Of a stretch of 64,000 nt of DNA, positions 55,800 through 63,781 are shown piece by piece. The first letter of the stretch is position 1, and each line of letters starts with the position of its first letter. The stretch comes from Kribbella flavida DSM 17836 (GTDB taxonomy: Bacteria > Actinomycetota > Actinomycetes > Propionibacteriales > Kribbellaceae): assembly GCF_000024345.1 (NCBI RefSeq), contig NC_013729.1:744001-808000 (forward strand), given 5' to 3'. A program made the translations under genes and the position numbers. Under the pieces are notes generated by a model. That model saw only the letters and a program-made list of their open reading frames with translations. It made no database searches and was not told the DNA's origin.

Positions 55800-57901
55800 G
55801 CAGCCGGCGCAGGACGCTCGCAGTGCTGGCGGGCGCCGTGCTCGGCGGTCTGTGCTTCGCCCCTGTCTTCGGTGTCACTGCCCTCCTGCTGCCGGTCCTG
55901 GTCGTGGGGGCGGCCGTGTACGCCGTCACCGAGCTCTGCCGGCTGCGAGCGGGTGTCGCCGCGTGGCGGCCACTTCTTGTGGTGCTGGTCGGCCTGCTTG
56001 CTGTGGTGGAGACCGTGCTGCGAGGCACGACGGCGTTCGGTGTACCGACTGCCGAGTCGCTGCGGGCGCTGGGCCGAGGGCTGACCGCTTGGCGGTCGAC
56101 GCTGGAGTCCACCTGGCCGGCGCGCCCGGAGCCGGACCTAATAGTTTTCGTCCCGCTGCTGGTGCTGCTGGCGTGCCTGCTCGCCGTGGAGCTGCTCGAC
56201 CGGGCGCCACCGCTGGTGGCGGTCCTACCGGGACTCTTGGTGGCCGGAGTGGGCCAGCTCTACATCGCGCTGGACGGGGCGGCTGCGGTCCTGGTTGCCT
56301 TCGGCTATGGACTGGTGCTGGCGGCTGTGCTGGCTCCGGACACGCAGCGACGAGCGTCTCGGTCGTTCGCGCCCCTGGTGGCGGCGGTGGTGCTCACCGC
56401 GGTGGCAGTTGTCGGTTCTGCCGTCCTGACAGCGTTCGACCCCGCCGGGCGTACGCCGTACACGCTGCAGCAGCTGCAGAGCGCTGCGGCGCCCGTCACC
56501 CGGCAGACCAACCCGCTGGACGAGCTGGCAAGCCGTCTCACTCCGAACAACGCCGGCACCGTCGTCTTCCGCTACCAGTCGCCCGCTCCGGTCACCCGGT
56601 GGCGTCAGGTCGCCCTGGACCAGTTCGACGGATCCAACTGGAGCACCGATCACCCGGTACTGCGCCTCGGCTCGGATCTGGAGCCAGGGCCCGACGTCCG
56701 CGTCGGCGTGACCACGCAGCAGGCGGTGGTCGAGCCGAAGAACCTGTCCGGCCCCTGGCTGCCCGGGCAGGCGTTGCCCTCATCCGTCCGCGGCGCCGTC
56801 GACCCGCAGGTCGAGCCGGTCGGCGGGACGCTGGTGACGCGGGAGATGCCGGAGCGCTACGAGCTGACCTGGTCGAAGCCCACGGTCGACGCCAACCTGC
56901 TCGTGCAGGCCGGCGTCGACCCGCAACCTCAGCTCGGTGAGCTCGGCGCCATTCCGAACGAGGTGGCCGCCCTTGCGACGGAGGCGCTGGCCGATCGGCG
57001 CGCCACCTTTGCGACAGCGCTGGCGCTGGAGTCGTTCCTGCGGAAGCGGTACTCGCTGGCCACGACCGAGCCGTTGCCGACCGGTCACGGCTGGCCGCAG
57101 CTGCGGCGGTTCCTGCTCGACAACGAGCCGGGGACGAGTGAGCAGTTCGCCGCGGCGTACGTCGTCCTGGCGCGGGCCAACGGCATCCCGGCCCGGCTGG
57201 TGGTCGGGTTCCGTGCCCCGGCCGAGCCCGACGCGGACGGCTGGTACACGGTCCGCAACGGCAACGCGTTCGCATGGCCGGAGGTGGCGGTCGACGGCGT
57301 CGGCTGGTGGCCCCTGGACCCGGCCGGCCAGGCGACGGCCGGCACGAAGGCGACCGCCGGGACGGAGGCCGAAGTCACCGACCAGGCCCGCGCCGCGGTC
57401 CCACCGGTCAACGAGATCGAGGACCCGGAGGTGGCGCCACCGGCCGCAGGCGAGGACAAGAGCAGTTGGGACGGCCTCGACGTACCGGTGCTCGGCATCT
57501 TCCTGGTCTCCGCGGGCCTGCTGGTGTTGTGGCTGGCCGGTGTGCCGCTGCTGAAGTCCCTGCGGGCGGTGCGACGCAGACGCCGACCGGGCGATGCAGC
57601 AGTGGTCGGAGCGTGGGCAGAGGTCCGCGACCGGCTCCGGGACCACGGAGTGCCAGTCAGCCCGGGCATGACGGTCCGCGACCTCGCAGTAGCGGCCGCC
57701 GACGTCACCGATGCCCGAGCGAACGCCGGGCTGGCCGTGGTGGCGAGCAGCGTCGACCGAGCCCTGTGGTCCGGGGGAGCGGTCGGGCCCGAGATCAGCA
57801 AGCAGGCCTGGGCCGGCGTCCGTGAAGTACGCCGGGGGCTGCGGTCGCGCCCGTGGCTGGACCGGTTGCAGGCAGCGTTGGAGCCCCGCAGTCTGTTCTA
57901 G
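55796..57901 (+). CDS. Transglutaminase-like membrane protein lacking catalytic Cys and His
   Basis: The 701-residue protein has about five N-terminal membrane helices (first 210 residues), a large outside domain with a transglutaminase-like core (about 420-515), and a final membrane helix (about 562-583) with a basic cytoplasmic tail. In the core, the active-site Cys is Ser448 (PGTSEQFAAAY) and the His is Phe492 (NGNAFAWPEV); only the third residue, D508 in WWPLDP, is kept. It is therefore probably a binding or structural pseudoenzyme. The GTG overlaps the DUF58 stop. The set MoxR-DUF58-transglutaminase-like recurs widely in bacteria. Confidence 0.85.
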   Translation: MSSRRRTLAVLAGAVLGGLCFAPVFGVTALLLPVLVVGAAVYAVTELCRLRAGVAAWRPLLVVLVGLLAVVETVLRGTTAFGVPTAESLRALGRGLTAWRSTLESTWPARPEPDLIVFVPLLVLLACLLAVELLDRAPPLVAVLPGLLVAGVGQLYIALDGAAAVLVAFGYGLVLAAVLAPDTQRRASRSFAPLVAAVVLTAVAVVGSAVLTAFDPAGRTPYTLQQLQSAAAPVTRQTNPLDELASRLTPNNAGTVVFRYQSPAPVTRWRQVALDQFDGSNWSTDHPVLRLGSDLEPGPDVRVGVTTQQAVVEPKNLSGPWLPGQALPSSVRGAVDPQVEPVGGTLVTREMPERYELTWSKPTVDANLLVQAGVDPQPQLGELGAIPNEVAALATEALADRRATFATALALESFLRKRYSLATTEPLPTGHGWPQLRRFLLDNEPGTSEQFAAAYVVLARANGIPARLVVGFRAPAEPDADGWYTVRNGNAFAWPEVAVDGVGWWPLDPAGQATAGTKATAGTEAEVTDQARAAVPPVNEIEDPEVAPPAAGEDKSSWDGLDVPVLGIFLVSAGLLVLWLAGVPLLKSLRAVRRRRRPGDAAVVGAWAEVRDRLRDHGVPVSPGMTVRDLAVAAADVTDARANAGLAVVASSVDRALWSGGAVGPEISKQAWAGVREVRRGLRSRPWLDRLQAALEPRSLF

Positions 57902-57987
57902 GGCGTGTTGATCAACTCCCTGCGTGCTGCGCGGCACCCGGCACGGCACCTGCTCGCGACTGCAGGGAGCTGATCAACGCGCCCTAG
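57898..57987. terminator. Long inverted repeat containing both convergent stop codons
   Basis: A 26-bp arm at 57898-57923 matches the reverse complement of 57962-57987 at 24 of 26 positions, with a 38-base loop. Each arm begins with CTAG that supplies the TAG stop of its gene (57899-57901 forward, 57984-57986 reverse). It is symmetrical and probably a bidirectional terminator, though unusually long. Confidence 0.7.
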
Positions 57988-59357
57988 CGACGACGGCAGG
58001 TTGCTCCGCGCAACGGTTGGGGCGCGCTGATGTACACCGCTGTTCCCTCCGACGCCATGACCTCGAAGCAGTACTTGAGGCCCGGGGTGACGGCCACGGT
58101 CGTCGTGGTGCCGGTCCCGCGGTAGATCCTCTCCGCCTCGCCGCCGCCCTGCAACGCGACATTGACGACGTAGGTCAGTGGCTTGGAGCTGCTCCACTCC
58201 AGCACAACCGACGTACCACGGTCCTGCGGCGGCTTCAGTTGCACCTGCACCGCACTGGTGATCGTGTGAGTCGGGGTCACCGGCGTCTGCAAGGTGGGGA
58301 TCTGGCCGGCCGGTGTCTTGTCGGGCGGCGAACCCCACGGCACCAGGACGACCACCAGCACTGCCGCGACCGCGAGAGCGGCGCCGAGGCCGATCAGCGT
58401 TCCCTTGGAAGGCTTCCACGTTGTCCGCGCCTGCACCGCGGCGACCGGTCGTGGTGCCGTCCGCGGCGCGGCCTGGACGTAGTGGTGCTGGGTCAGCCGG
58501 GCAGCCGCCAGCTCGTCCCGGAAGTCGTCGAAGTCCACCTCGTCGGCCTGCGGCTCGTCCGGCGCGGCCAGCAGCGCCTCGAACACGGCCAGCGCCTCAA
58601 CGGCTTCCGGCCGGTCGTCGGGCTCCTTGGCCATCATCCGCTCCAGCACCGCGGTCAACGCCGGCGGCACGTCCCGCCCCGCCACCTCCGGAACCGGCTC
58701 GCGCAGCACCCGCAGTACGACGTCCTCCGGTGTCTCGCCGGTCCGCAACGGGAACGGCGGCTGCCCGGTCAGCGCAAGGTACAGCACCGCACCCAGCCCG
58801 TAGACGTCCGCCTGCGGCGACAGCTCGCCGTCGCGCAGCACTTCAGGCGCCGTGTACGCCGCCTCGGCCGTCAGGTCCCGCGGGAACCGGAGCCGCAACG
58901 CCAGCCCGAAGTCCGCGAGCGCCGGCTGACCACTGGCCCGCTCCACCACGTTGTGCGGCGTCACGCCGCCGTGCACGACGCCCAGCTCGTGCGCCTCGGC
59001 CAGCACCGAGCACAGGATCTGCCCGAGCACCACCACGTCACCGATCGGCAGCGGCCCCTCGGCCACCAGCTCCGGCAACGCCTGCGGACAGAACTCCGCC
59101 CGCACCCCGGTCCGCCCGTCCGGCAGCTCGTCCAGCGACTCCGCCAGCACGATCGACGCCGCCGACCGCAACCCCGCCAACTTCGCCTGCTCCACCTCGA
59201 CCGCGTTGAACGTCCGCCGATCCAGCGGCTGCGGGTACACCTTCAGCACCGTCGTCCGCCCACCCGCGGCAGCAGGCGCCAACAGATACACCGAAGCCAC
59301 CGGACCAGTAGCCCGCGGCACCAACTGCTCGACCGAGATCTCCGCCATCACCGTCAT
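57984..59357 (-). CDS. Membrane Ser/Thr kinase-like protein, probable pseudokinase
   Basis: The 457-residue protein has a PknB-like kinase fold (about 10-270) with K39 in VLKVYP, ADFGLAL (D149) and TAPEVL, but the catalytic loop reads VVHGGVTPHN (129-136 from H129): the HRD Asp is Gly131 and the following Lys is Thr133. A glycine-rich loop is also not evident. A linker, one membrane helix (about 322-344) and an extracytoplasmic FnIII-like domain with two Cys follow. It likely signals by binding rather than phosphorylation. It is the last gene of the leftward group behind the tandem paralogues, between the MoxR operon and eccD-eccB. Confidence 0.85.
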   Translation of the reverse strand: MTVMAEISVEQLVPRATGPVASVYLLAPAAAGGRTTVLKVYPQPLDRRTFNAVEVEQAKLAGLRSAASIVLAESLDELPDGRTGVRAEFCPQALPELVAEGPLPIGDVVVLGQILCSVLAEAHELGVVHGGVTPHNVVERASGQPALADFGLALRLRFPRDLTAEAAYTAPEVLRDGELSPQADVYGLGAVLYLALTGQPPFPLRTGETPEDVVLRVLREPVPEVAGRDVPPALTAVLERMMAKEPDDRPEAVEALAVFEALLAAPDEPQADEVDFDDFRDELAAARLTQHHYVQAAPRTAPRPVAAVQARTTWKPSKGTLIGLGAALAVAAVLVVVLVPWGSPPDKTPAGQIPTLQTPVTPTHTITSAVQVQLKPPQDRGTSVVLEWSSSKPLTYVVNVALQGGGEAERIYRGTGTTTTVAVTPGLKYCFEVMASEGTAVYISAPQPLRGATCRRR

Positions 59358-59369
59358 CTTCGCACCCGC

Positions 59370-59957
59370 TCAGCCCACGACGTCGAGATACGCGCACCCG
59401 TGCGCCACCAGGAACCGCAAGTCCCCGAGGATCTCGGCCAGCGCGTCCACGGGCTCGAGCGTCTGACCGAGCTCCGCCGTCACGGTCGCCCGCACCTCGC
59501 AGCTGTGCCACAGGGTCGGCGCCACCGACCCCCACTGCCACAGCTCGTAGCAGTCCGGATCCAGCACAGCGGCCGTCCCGAGCCCTGGTACGCCGACCGC
59601 GTGCTCGTCCGGGCGCTCGGCGGTGTTGCCCAGCCCCACGAACAACACGTCCATCCGGTGCTTGCGGGCGAAGTCGATCGCCTCGGCGGACTCGTCCGGC
59701 ACGAGTGCGAGCGCGCCGAGGGCCAGCAACTCGTCGAGGTGGTTGTCCGGTTGCCCGAGGCCCGCCTGCTGAGCCAGCTCAGCCACTTCCGCCGTGGTCC
59801 ACCGCCCTTTACCGGTCTGAGTCATTCCATGCGCCAGGACCCACACCCCGAACGCGTCCTCGCTCAACCGATGCTGGTGCCACCCCACCCGGACCACGTG
59901 CACCGGCTCGTCACCAGGCCGCAGACCCGAGTAGTGGCCGATCGGGAAGACGTTCAT
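59370..59957 (-). CDS. Uncharacterised protein, tandem paralogue B
   Basis: A 195-residue soluble protein. It shares order and motifs with the next upstream gene: FPIGHYSGL near the N-terminus, DAFGVWVLAHG (about 34-44), a winged-helix-like segment (TTAEVAELAQQAGL), and CYELWQWGSVAPTLWHSC in the last third. No enzyme motif seen. Its ATG overlaps the stop of the paralogue (ATGA), and its stop lies 12 bases before the pseudokinase ATG. Context suggests an accessory role in the T7SS locus. Confidence 0.7.
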   Translation of the reverse strand: MNVFPIGHYSGLRPGDEPVHVVRVGWHQHRLSEDAFGVWVLAHGMTQTGKGRWTTAEVAELAQQAGLGQPDNHLDELLALGALALVPDESAEAIDFARKHRMDVLFVGLGNTAERPDEHAVGVPGLGTAAVLDPDCYELWQWGSVAPTLWHSCEVRATVTAELGQTLEPVDALAEILGDLRFLVAHGCAYLDVVG

Positions 59958-60580
59958 CGCGCCACCCGCCGATCGAGGTACGCCGCCCGCACGCAGAGCA
60001 GGGCATGCACGTTCCGCAGTACGCCGGTGAGCACCTGCCGCGGGTCGGTCTCCGCGGGGTCCGTCACTCCGGCCTTCTCCGCCACGATCGCCGCGTCATG
60101 ACACCCGGTCCACAACTGCGGCGCCAACTGCGACCACGCCCACACGTCGTACAGCGCAGTGGACACCTGCACGACCGGCTGGTTCAGCAGCCCGATCGTC
60201 TGCATCCAAGGTTGCTCCGGATCAGGCCCCAGCCCATGCATCAACGGAACCAGCCGATGCTCCTGCGCGAAGACGACAGCAGACTCCCCAGCCGGATCGA
60301 CCTCGACCAGCAACCCGACACCTACGAAGCGCTGCACTGCCGCATCGACCTGCTCGGCATCCAACCCCAGCGCCGCTGCCGACGCGGTGACGCTCGTTCG
60401 GGTCGGTCGATCATCACTGTCCACCCCGTGCGCCAGCAACCACACCGCGAAGTCCTGGTCCGCGAGCTCGATCAGCTCGACACCCACCCGGAGCTGTTGC
60501 CGCCTTCGGGCGGCTGCCGCGTCCGGCTGCAGTGCGCCGAGATCGTGTCCCACGGGCAGCAGCAAGGGCTCAGCGGTCAC
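59954..60580 (-). CDS. Uncharacterised protein, tandem paralogue A
   Basis: The 208-residue protein starts at GTG 60580 with AGGAGG placed upstream. It aligns by eye with the following gene: LPVGHDLGAL, DQDFAVWLLAHG, a helical middle with SAAALGLDAEQVD, and LYDVWAWSQLAPQLWTGC. The pair arose by tandem duplication and has since diverged strongly. The FAVWLLAHG segment followed by a helix-turn-helix-like region could bind DNA or protein. Function unknown. Confidence 0.7.
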   Translation of the reverse strand: MTAEPLLLPVGHDLGALQPDAAAARRRQQLRVGVELIELADQDFAVWLLAHGVDSDDRPTRTSVTASAAALGLDAEQVDAAVQRFVGVGLLVEVDPAGESAVVFAQEHRLVPLMHGLGPDPEQPWMQTIGLLNQPVVQVSTALYDVWAWSQLAPQLWTGCHDAAIVAEKAGVTDPAETDPRQVLTGVLRNVHALLCVRAAYLDRRVAR

Positions 60581-60779
60581 CAGGGACCTCCTCCGTCGTG
60601 GGCCGTTCGGGCGGTTCGGGCGGTTCGTCGAACCGTAGCCGCGTAACGGCCACCGCCGAGCCGTTCGGCAGGAAGCTGTCGCGGTGGTCTGGATCCAGTC
60701 CAGCGGGCGTCCAACATCGGTCCGGCGCTGCGGAGGGAGAGTGACCGCAAGAGGTCATCGCGCCGTACGTCCGGGACAT
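60570..60779 (-). CDS. Possible small protein upstream of paralogue A
   Basis: An open frame of up to 69 residues ends GAG GTC CCT GGT GAC CGC TGA, overlapping the paralogue A start by 11 bases. The last 40 codons (from DPDHRDSFLPNGSAV, then FDEPPEPPERPTTEEVPGD) have strong G/C third-position bias as in real genes. There is no Shine-Dalgarno before either ATG (60779, 60758), so the true start is unclear. It may be the first gene of the leftward operon or a non-coding coincidence. Confidence 0.3.
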   Translation of the reverse strand: MSRTYGAMTSCGHSPSAAPDRCWTPAGLDPDHRDSFLPNGSAVAVTRLRFDEPPEPPERPTTEEVPGDR

Positions 60780-60820
60780 GGCGCGGACAGTGTGGGCGTG
60801 GAAAGCAAGAAAGGCGGCAG

Positions 60821-62203
60821 ATGAACATCAGCGGACTGCTTCGAGTCACCATCGCCACGCCGCAGCGCCGGCTGGACCTCGCGCTGCCCGAACACGCCTC
60901 GGTGGCAGAGGTCCTGCCCGGTCTCCTGACGAAGGCGGGCGAGCACCTCGCTGATGAGGGCGTCGCGCAAGGCGGCTGGGTACTGCGCCGTGCCGACGGC
61001 GCTCAACTGGTTCTCGGGCGCAGTCTCGGGTCGCACCGGATCAGGGACGGCGAGATTCTCCACCTCGTGCCCAGCCGGTTGGAGTGGCCCGAACTGGAGT
61101 ACGACGACCTGGTGGACGCGATCGCCACCGGGTCGAGCCGGCTCGGCGCCGCCTGGTCGGCGTGGCACACCCGCCTGTGGGGTCTGATCTCGGCCGTGGC
61201 TGCACTGCTCGTCGTCCTGATCAGCGTTCTCCGACTGGGCGCTCCCTGGCCGGAGCCGGCGGGATGGCTGCTGATCACCGCGGTCCTGCTGACGGCGGTC
61301 GCCGTGGTTCTGGCGAGAGTGGTCGGGGACGCCGGAGCCGGTGTGGTCGTGGGCGGCGCTGCCTTGCCGTTCGTTGCCCTGGGGTGTGGGCTGATGCTCG
61401 CCGGCGACGCCATGTGGCCGGCGGTCGGCGCACCACAGTTCCTCGCGGCCGGTGCGGGGCTGCTGCTGGTCGGCGCTGCTTGCTACGTGGGTGTGGTCGA
61501 CGGCGCGACCCTGTTCGCCGGAGCGGCCAGCCTCGGCGTTCTCGTCATCGCTGCGGGCTGGATCGGTACCTCGAACGCGCTGGACGGCGCCGACGTCGCC
61601 GCGATCACGGGCTCGGTCGGACTCGTCTTCTCGCCCCTGCTCGCGTCGCTGGCCATCCGGCTCGGGCGGCTGCCGACGCCGATCCTTCCCAGGACCACGG
61701 CCGACCTGGTGCGCGACGATCCGCAACCGGCACGCAAGGTGGTCTACAGCGCGGTGGTTCGCGCGGACGGCCTGCTCACCGGCATGCTGCTCGGACTGTC
61801 AGTCGTGCTGTGCACCTGCCAGGTGCTACTCGTGCTGGCGGGTACTCGGTCGGCGACCATCATGGCCTGCTTGGTGACGGCAGGCTGCCTGCTCCGGGCA
61901 CGCCTCTATCCGGTCGTGCGGCAGCGACTACTGCTACTGAGTCCGGGCCTCGTCGGGGCGGCCGCCCTGGTGCTCGGCCCGCTGACGAGAATCACCGACG
62001 ATCCGGTCCCGACGATCGTCCCACTGCTCCTGCTGCTCGCCACTGCGGCGATCTTCCTGGCTCTGCGCTACAGCGCCCGGCCTGCCAGTCCGTACCTCGG
62101 CCGGTGCGCGGAGATCATCGAGGTGCTGGTTGTCCTCGCGCTGATACCGGTGGCCGCCGCGGTCCTTGGTCTGTACGGCGTGGTCCGGGGCTGGGGCGGC
62201 TGA
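60821..62203 (+). CDS. eccD: Type VII secretion integral membrane protein EccD
   Basis: The 460-residue protein has an N-terminal ubiquitin-like cytoplasmic domain (about 1-90, LLRVTIATPQRRLDLALPE, then RDGEILHLVPSRLEWP) followed by about eleven membrane helices to the C-terminus. That is the EccD architecture and length; EccD forms the membrane vestibule of the T7SS. It is followed after one base by eccB. The weak AAAGG upstream of the ATG is its ribosome site. Confidence 0.9.
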   Translation: MNISGLLRVTIATPQRRLDLALPEHASVAEVLPGLLTKAGEHLADEGVAQGGWVLRRADGAQLVLGRSLGSHRIRDGEILHLVPSRLEWPELEYDDLVDAIATGSSRLGAAWSAWHTRLWGLISAVAALLVVLISVLRLGAPWPEPAGWLLITAVLLTAVAVVLARVVGDAGAGVVVGGAALPFVALGCGLMLAGDAMWPAVGAPQFLAAGAGLLLVGAACYVGVVDGATLFAGAASLGVLVIAAGWIGTSNALDGADVAAITGSVGLVFSPLLASLAIRLGRLPTPILPRTTADLVRDDPQPARKVVYSAVVRADGLLTGMLLGLSVVLCTCQVLLVLAGTRSATIMACLVTAGCLLRARLYPVVRQRLLLLSPGLVGAAALVLGPLTRITDDPVPTIVPLLLLLATAAIFLALRYSARPASPYLGRCAEIIEVLVVLALIPVAAAVLGLYGVVRGWGG

Positions 62204-62204
62204 G

Positions 62205-63629
62205 ATGGCAACCCGGAAGGACCAGCTGCAGTCGCACCAGTTCTCTGTCCAGCGGATGATCTCCGCGCTGGTGACCCGTGAGGCCGACCCCGAGCAGCCG
62301 CCGTTCAAGCGCCCGATGGCGTCCGCGTTCGGCAGCGTCGCCGTCGTCGTCCTGGCCCTGGTGATCGCCGGTGTGTACGGCGTGATCGTGCCCGGTGGCA
62401 GCAAGGCATGGCGATCCGGGGACGTGGTGGTCGTCGAGAAGGAGACCGGCACCCGCTACGTGTACGTCGACGGGCATCTCCACCCGGTGGCCAACTATGT
62501 CTCGGCTTTGCTTGCGTTGGGCAAGAAAGGGCCGACGCGCCAGGTGTCGCAGCGATCGCTGACCGGCGTGCCGCGGGGACCGCGGATCGGCATCGAGGAC
62601 GCGCCCGACGCGCTGCCGCCGCGGAACCGGCTGCTGCCCGGAGGCTGGACGCTGTGCTCGGAACCGGTACTGGATCCAAGCGGCGCCCAGGCCGGCGAAT
62701 CGGTGCTGCTGGTCGGTCACGGTCCGGCTGCCGAGACGCCCCTGGACGACCGGGCCATGCTGGTCGAGGTGATGGAGACCGGGGACCAGTACCTGATCAG
62801 CAAGGGCTACCGCCACCGGATCCAGAAGTCCGACACCACCACGGTCGGACTCGCACTCGGATCCGAGCCCTGGGCCCGCGTGGGCGCGGCGTTCGTCGCC
62901 GCGCTGCCGGACGGCCGGCCGATCGCGCCGATCCGGCCCACTCATCTCGGCCGGGCGTCAAGGGCGGTGCCGGACCGCCCGGGGACGTTGGTGGGGCAGT
63001 TGTTCGTCGTGCGTACCTCCGGCGGCGGAACACAGCACTACCTGGCCCTGAAGGACCGGCTGCAGCCCATCTCACAGCTGCAGTTCGACATTCAGCGCGC
63101 GTACCGGCCGCTCGCCGTGGCGTACGGCGGCAAGGCGCCGACCGCCATCGAGCTCGGCCTGCTGTCGGTCGGCCAGGCGGTCCTGCCCTCCACCGTCACC
63201 GGCGAAGGTGAAGCGCCGCGCACGCGGCCGGAGTTCGTCGCGCCTCGGGACGGCCTCGGGATCGTGTGTGCGACCTTTCCACCCGGCCGGCGGCTGCCGG
63301 TGGTGTCCGTCGACGCCACCCTGCCGGCTCGTGACCCCGCGACGCTGACGACCCGGCGTAGCGCACTCGGAACCGCGCTGGCCGACCGGATCCTGGTTCC
63401 GCCCGGGACGGCGGTGGTGGTCGAGGCGATGTTGTCGGACCAGGCACCCGCCGGCACGGTCTCGGTGGTCACCGACCTGGGTCGCGCCTACCCGCTGTCC
63501 GATCCGAAGGTGCTCGACACGTTGGGCTACAACGGTGTCCAGCCCGTACGCATCCCGTCGGCACTGGTCGCCCGCATTCCTCAGGGCCCGGGCCTCGACC
63601 CGGTAGCAGCAAGCCGCCCGACCGTCTGA
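62205..63629 (+). CDS. eccB: Type VII secretion protein EccB
   Basis: The 474-residue protein has the characteristic N-terminus MATRKDQLQSHQFSVQRM, one membrane helix (about 42-62) and a large extracytoplasmic domain of beta repeats (RPxxLGR, YLALKDRLQPISQLQ) with two Cys (about C147 and C354) as in ESX EccB. It is an outer-face component of the T7SS. The ATG starts one base after the eccD TGA. A strong hairpin follows, so eccD-eccB is a two-gene operon and eccC is not directly downstream. Confidence 0.93.
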   Translation: MATRKDQLQSHQFSVQRMISALVTREADPEQPPFKRPMASAFGSVAVVVLALVIAGVYGVIVPGGSKAWRSGDVVVVEKETGTRYVYVDGHLHPVANYVSALLALGKKGPTRQVSQRSLTGVPRGPRIGIEDAPDALPPRNRLLPGGWTLCSEPVLDPSGAQAGESVLLVGHGPAAETPLDDRAMLVEVMETGDQYLISKGYRHRIQKSDTTTVGLALGSEPWARVGAAFVAALPDGRPIAPIRPTHLGRASRAVPDRPGTLVGQLFVVRTSGGGTQHYLALKDRLQPISQLQFDIQRAYRPLAVAYGGKAPTAIELGLLSVGQAVLPSTVTGEGEAPRTRPEFVAPRDGLGIVCATFPPGRRLPVVSVDATLPARDPATLTTRRSALGTALADRILVPPGTAVVVEAMLSDQAPAGTVSVVTDLGRAYPLSDPKVLDTLGYNGVQPVRIPSALVARIPQGPGLDPVAASRPTV

Positions 63630-63705
63630 CTGCTCCCGCCCCGGCCCAAGAAGGCCAGCTCCTACCGTCACGCCGACCGGTCTTAGTGGCAAGCCCGGAC
63701 GTGAG

Positions 63706-63741
63706 AGGGCCCGGCTCGGAAGTTCGTCCGAGCCGGGCCCT
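63706..63741 (+). terminator. Terminator after eccB
   Basis: A perfect 15-bp GC-rich stem (63706-63720 with 63727-63741, loop AGTTCG) lies 77 bases after the eccB stop, before a convergent gene. Confidence 0.75.
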
Positions 63742-63781
63742 GTGATGTGTCACCGGCCAGGCGGATCGGCCGGCGGCGGCG

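Noticed and set aside
60605-60627. Tandem GTTCGGGCG repeats (two and a half copies) as a possible regulatory iteron
   Set aside because: On the minus strand they encode PPE-PPE in the small candidate ORF; too few copies for an iteron or CRISPR-like array.
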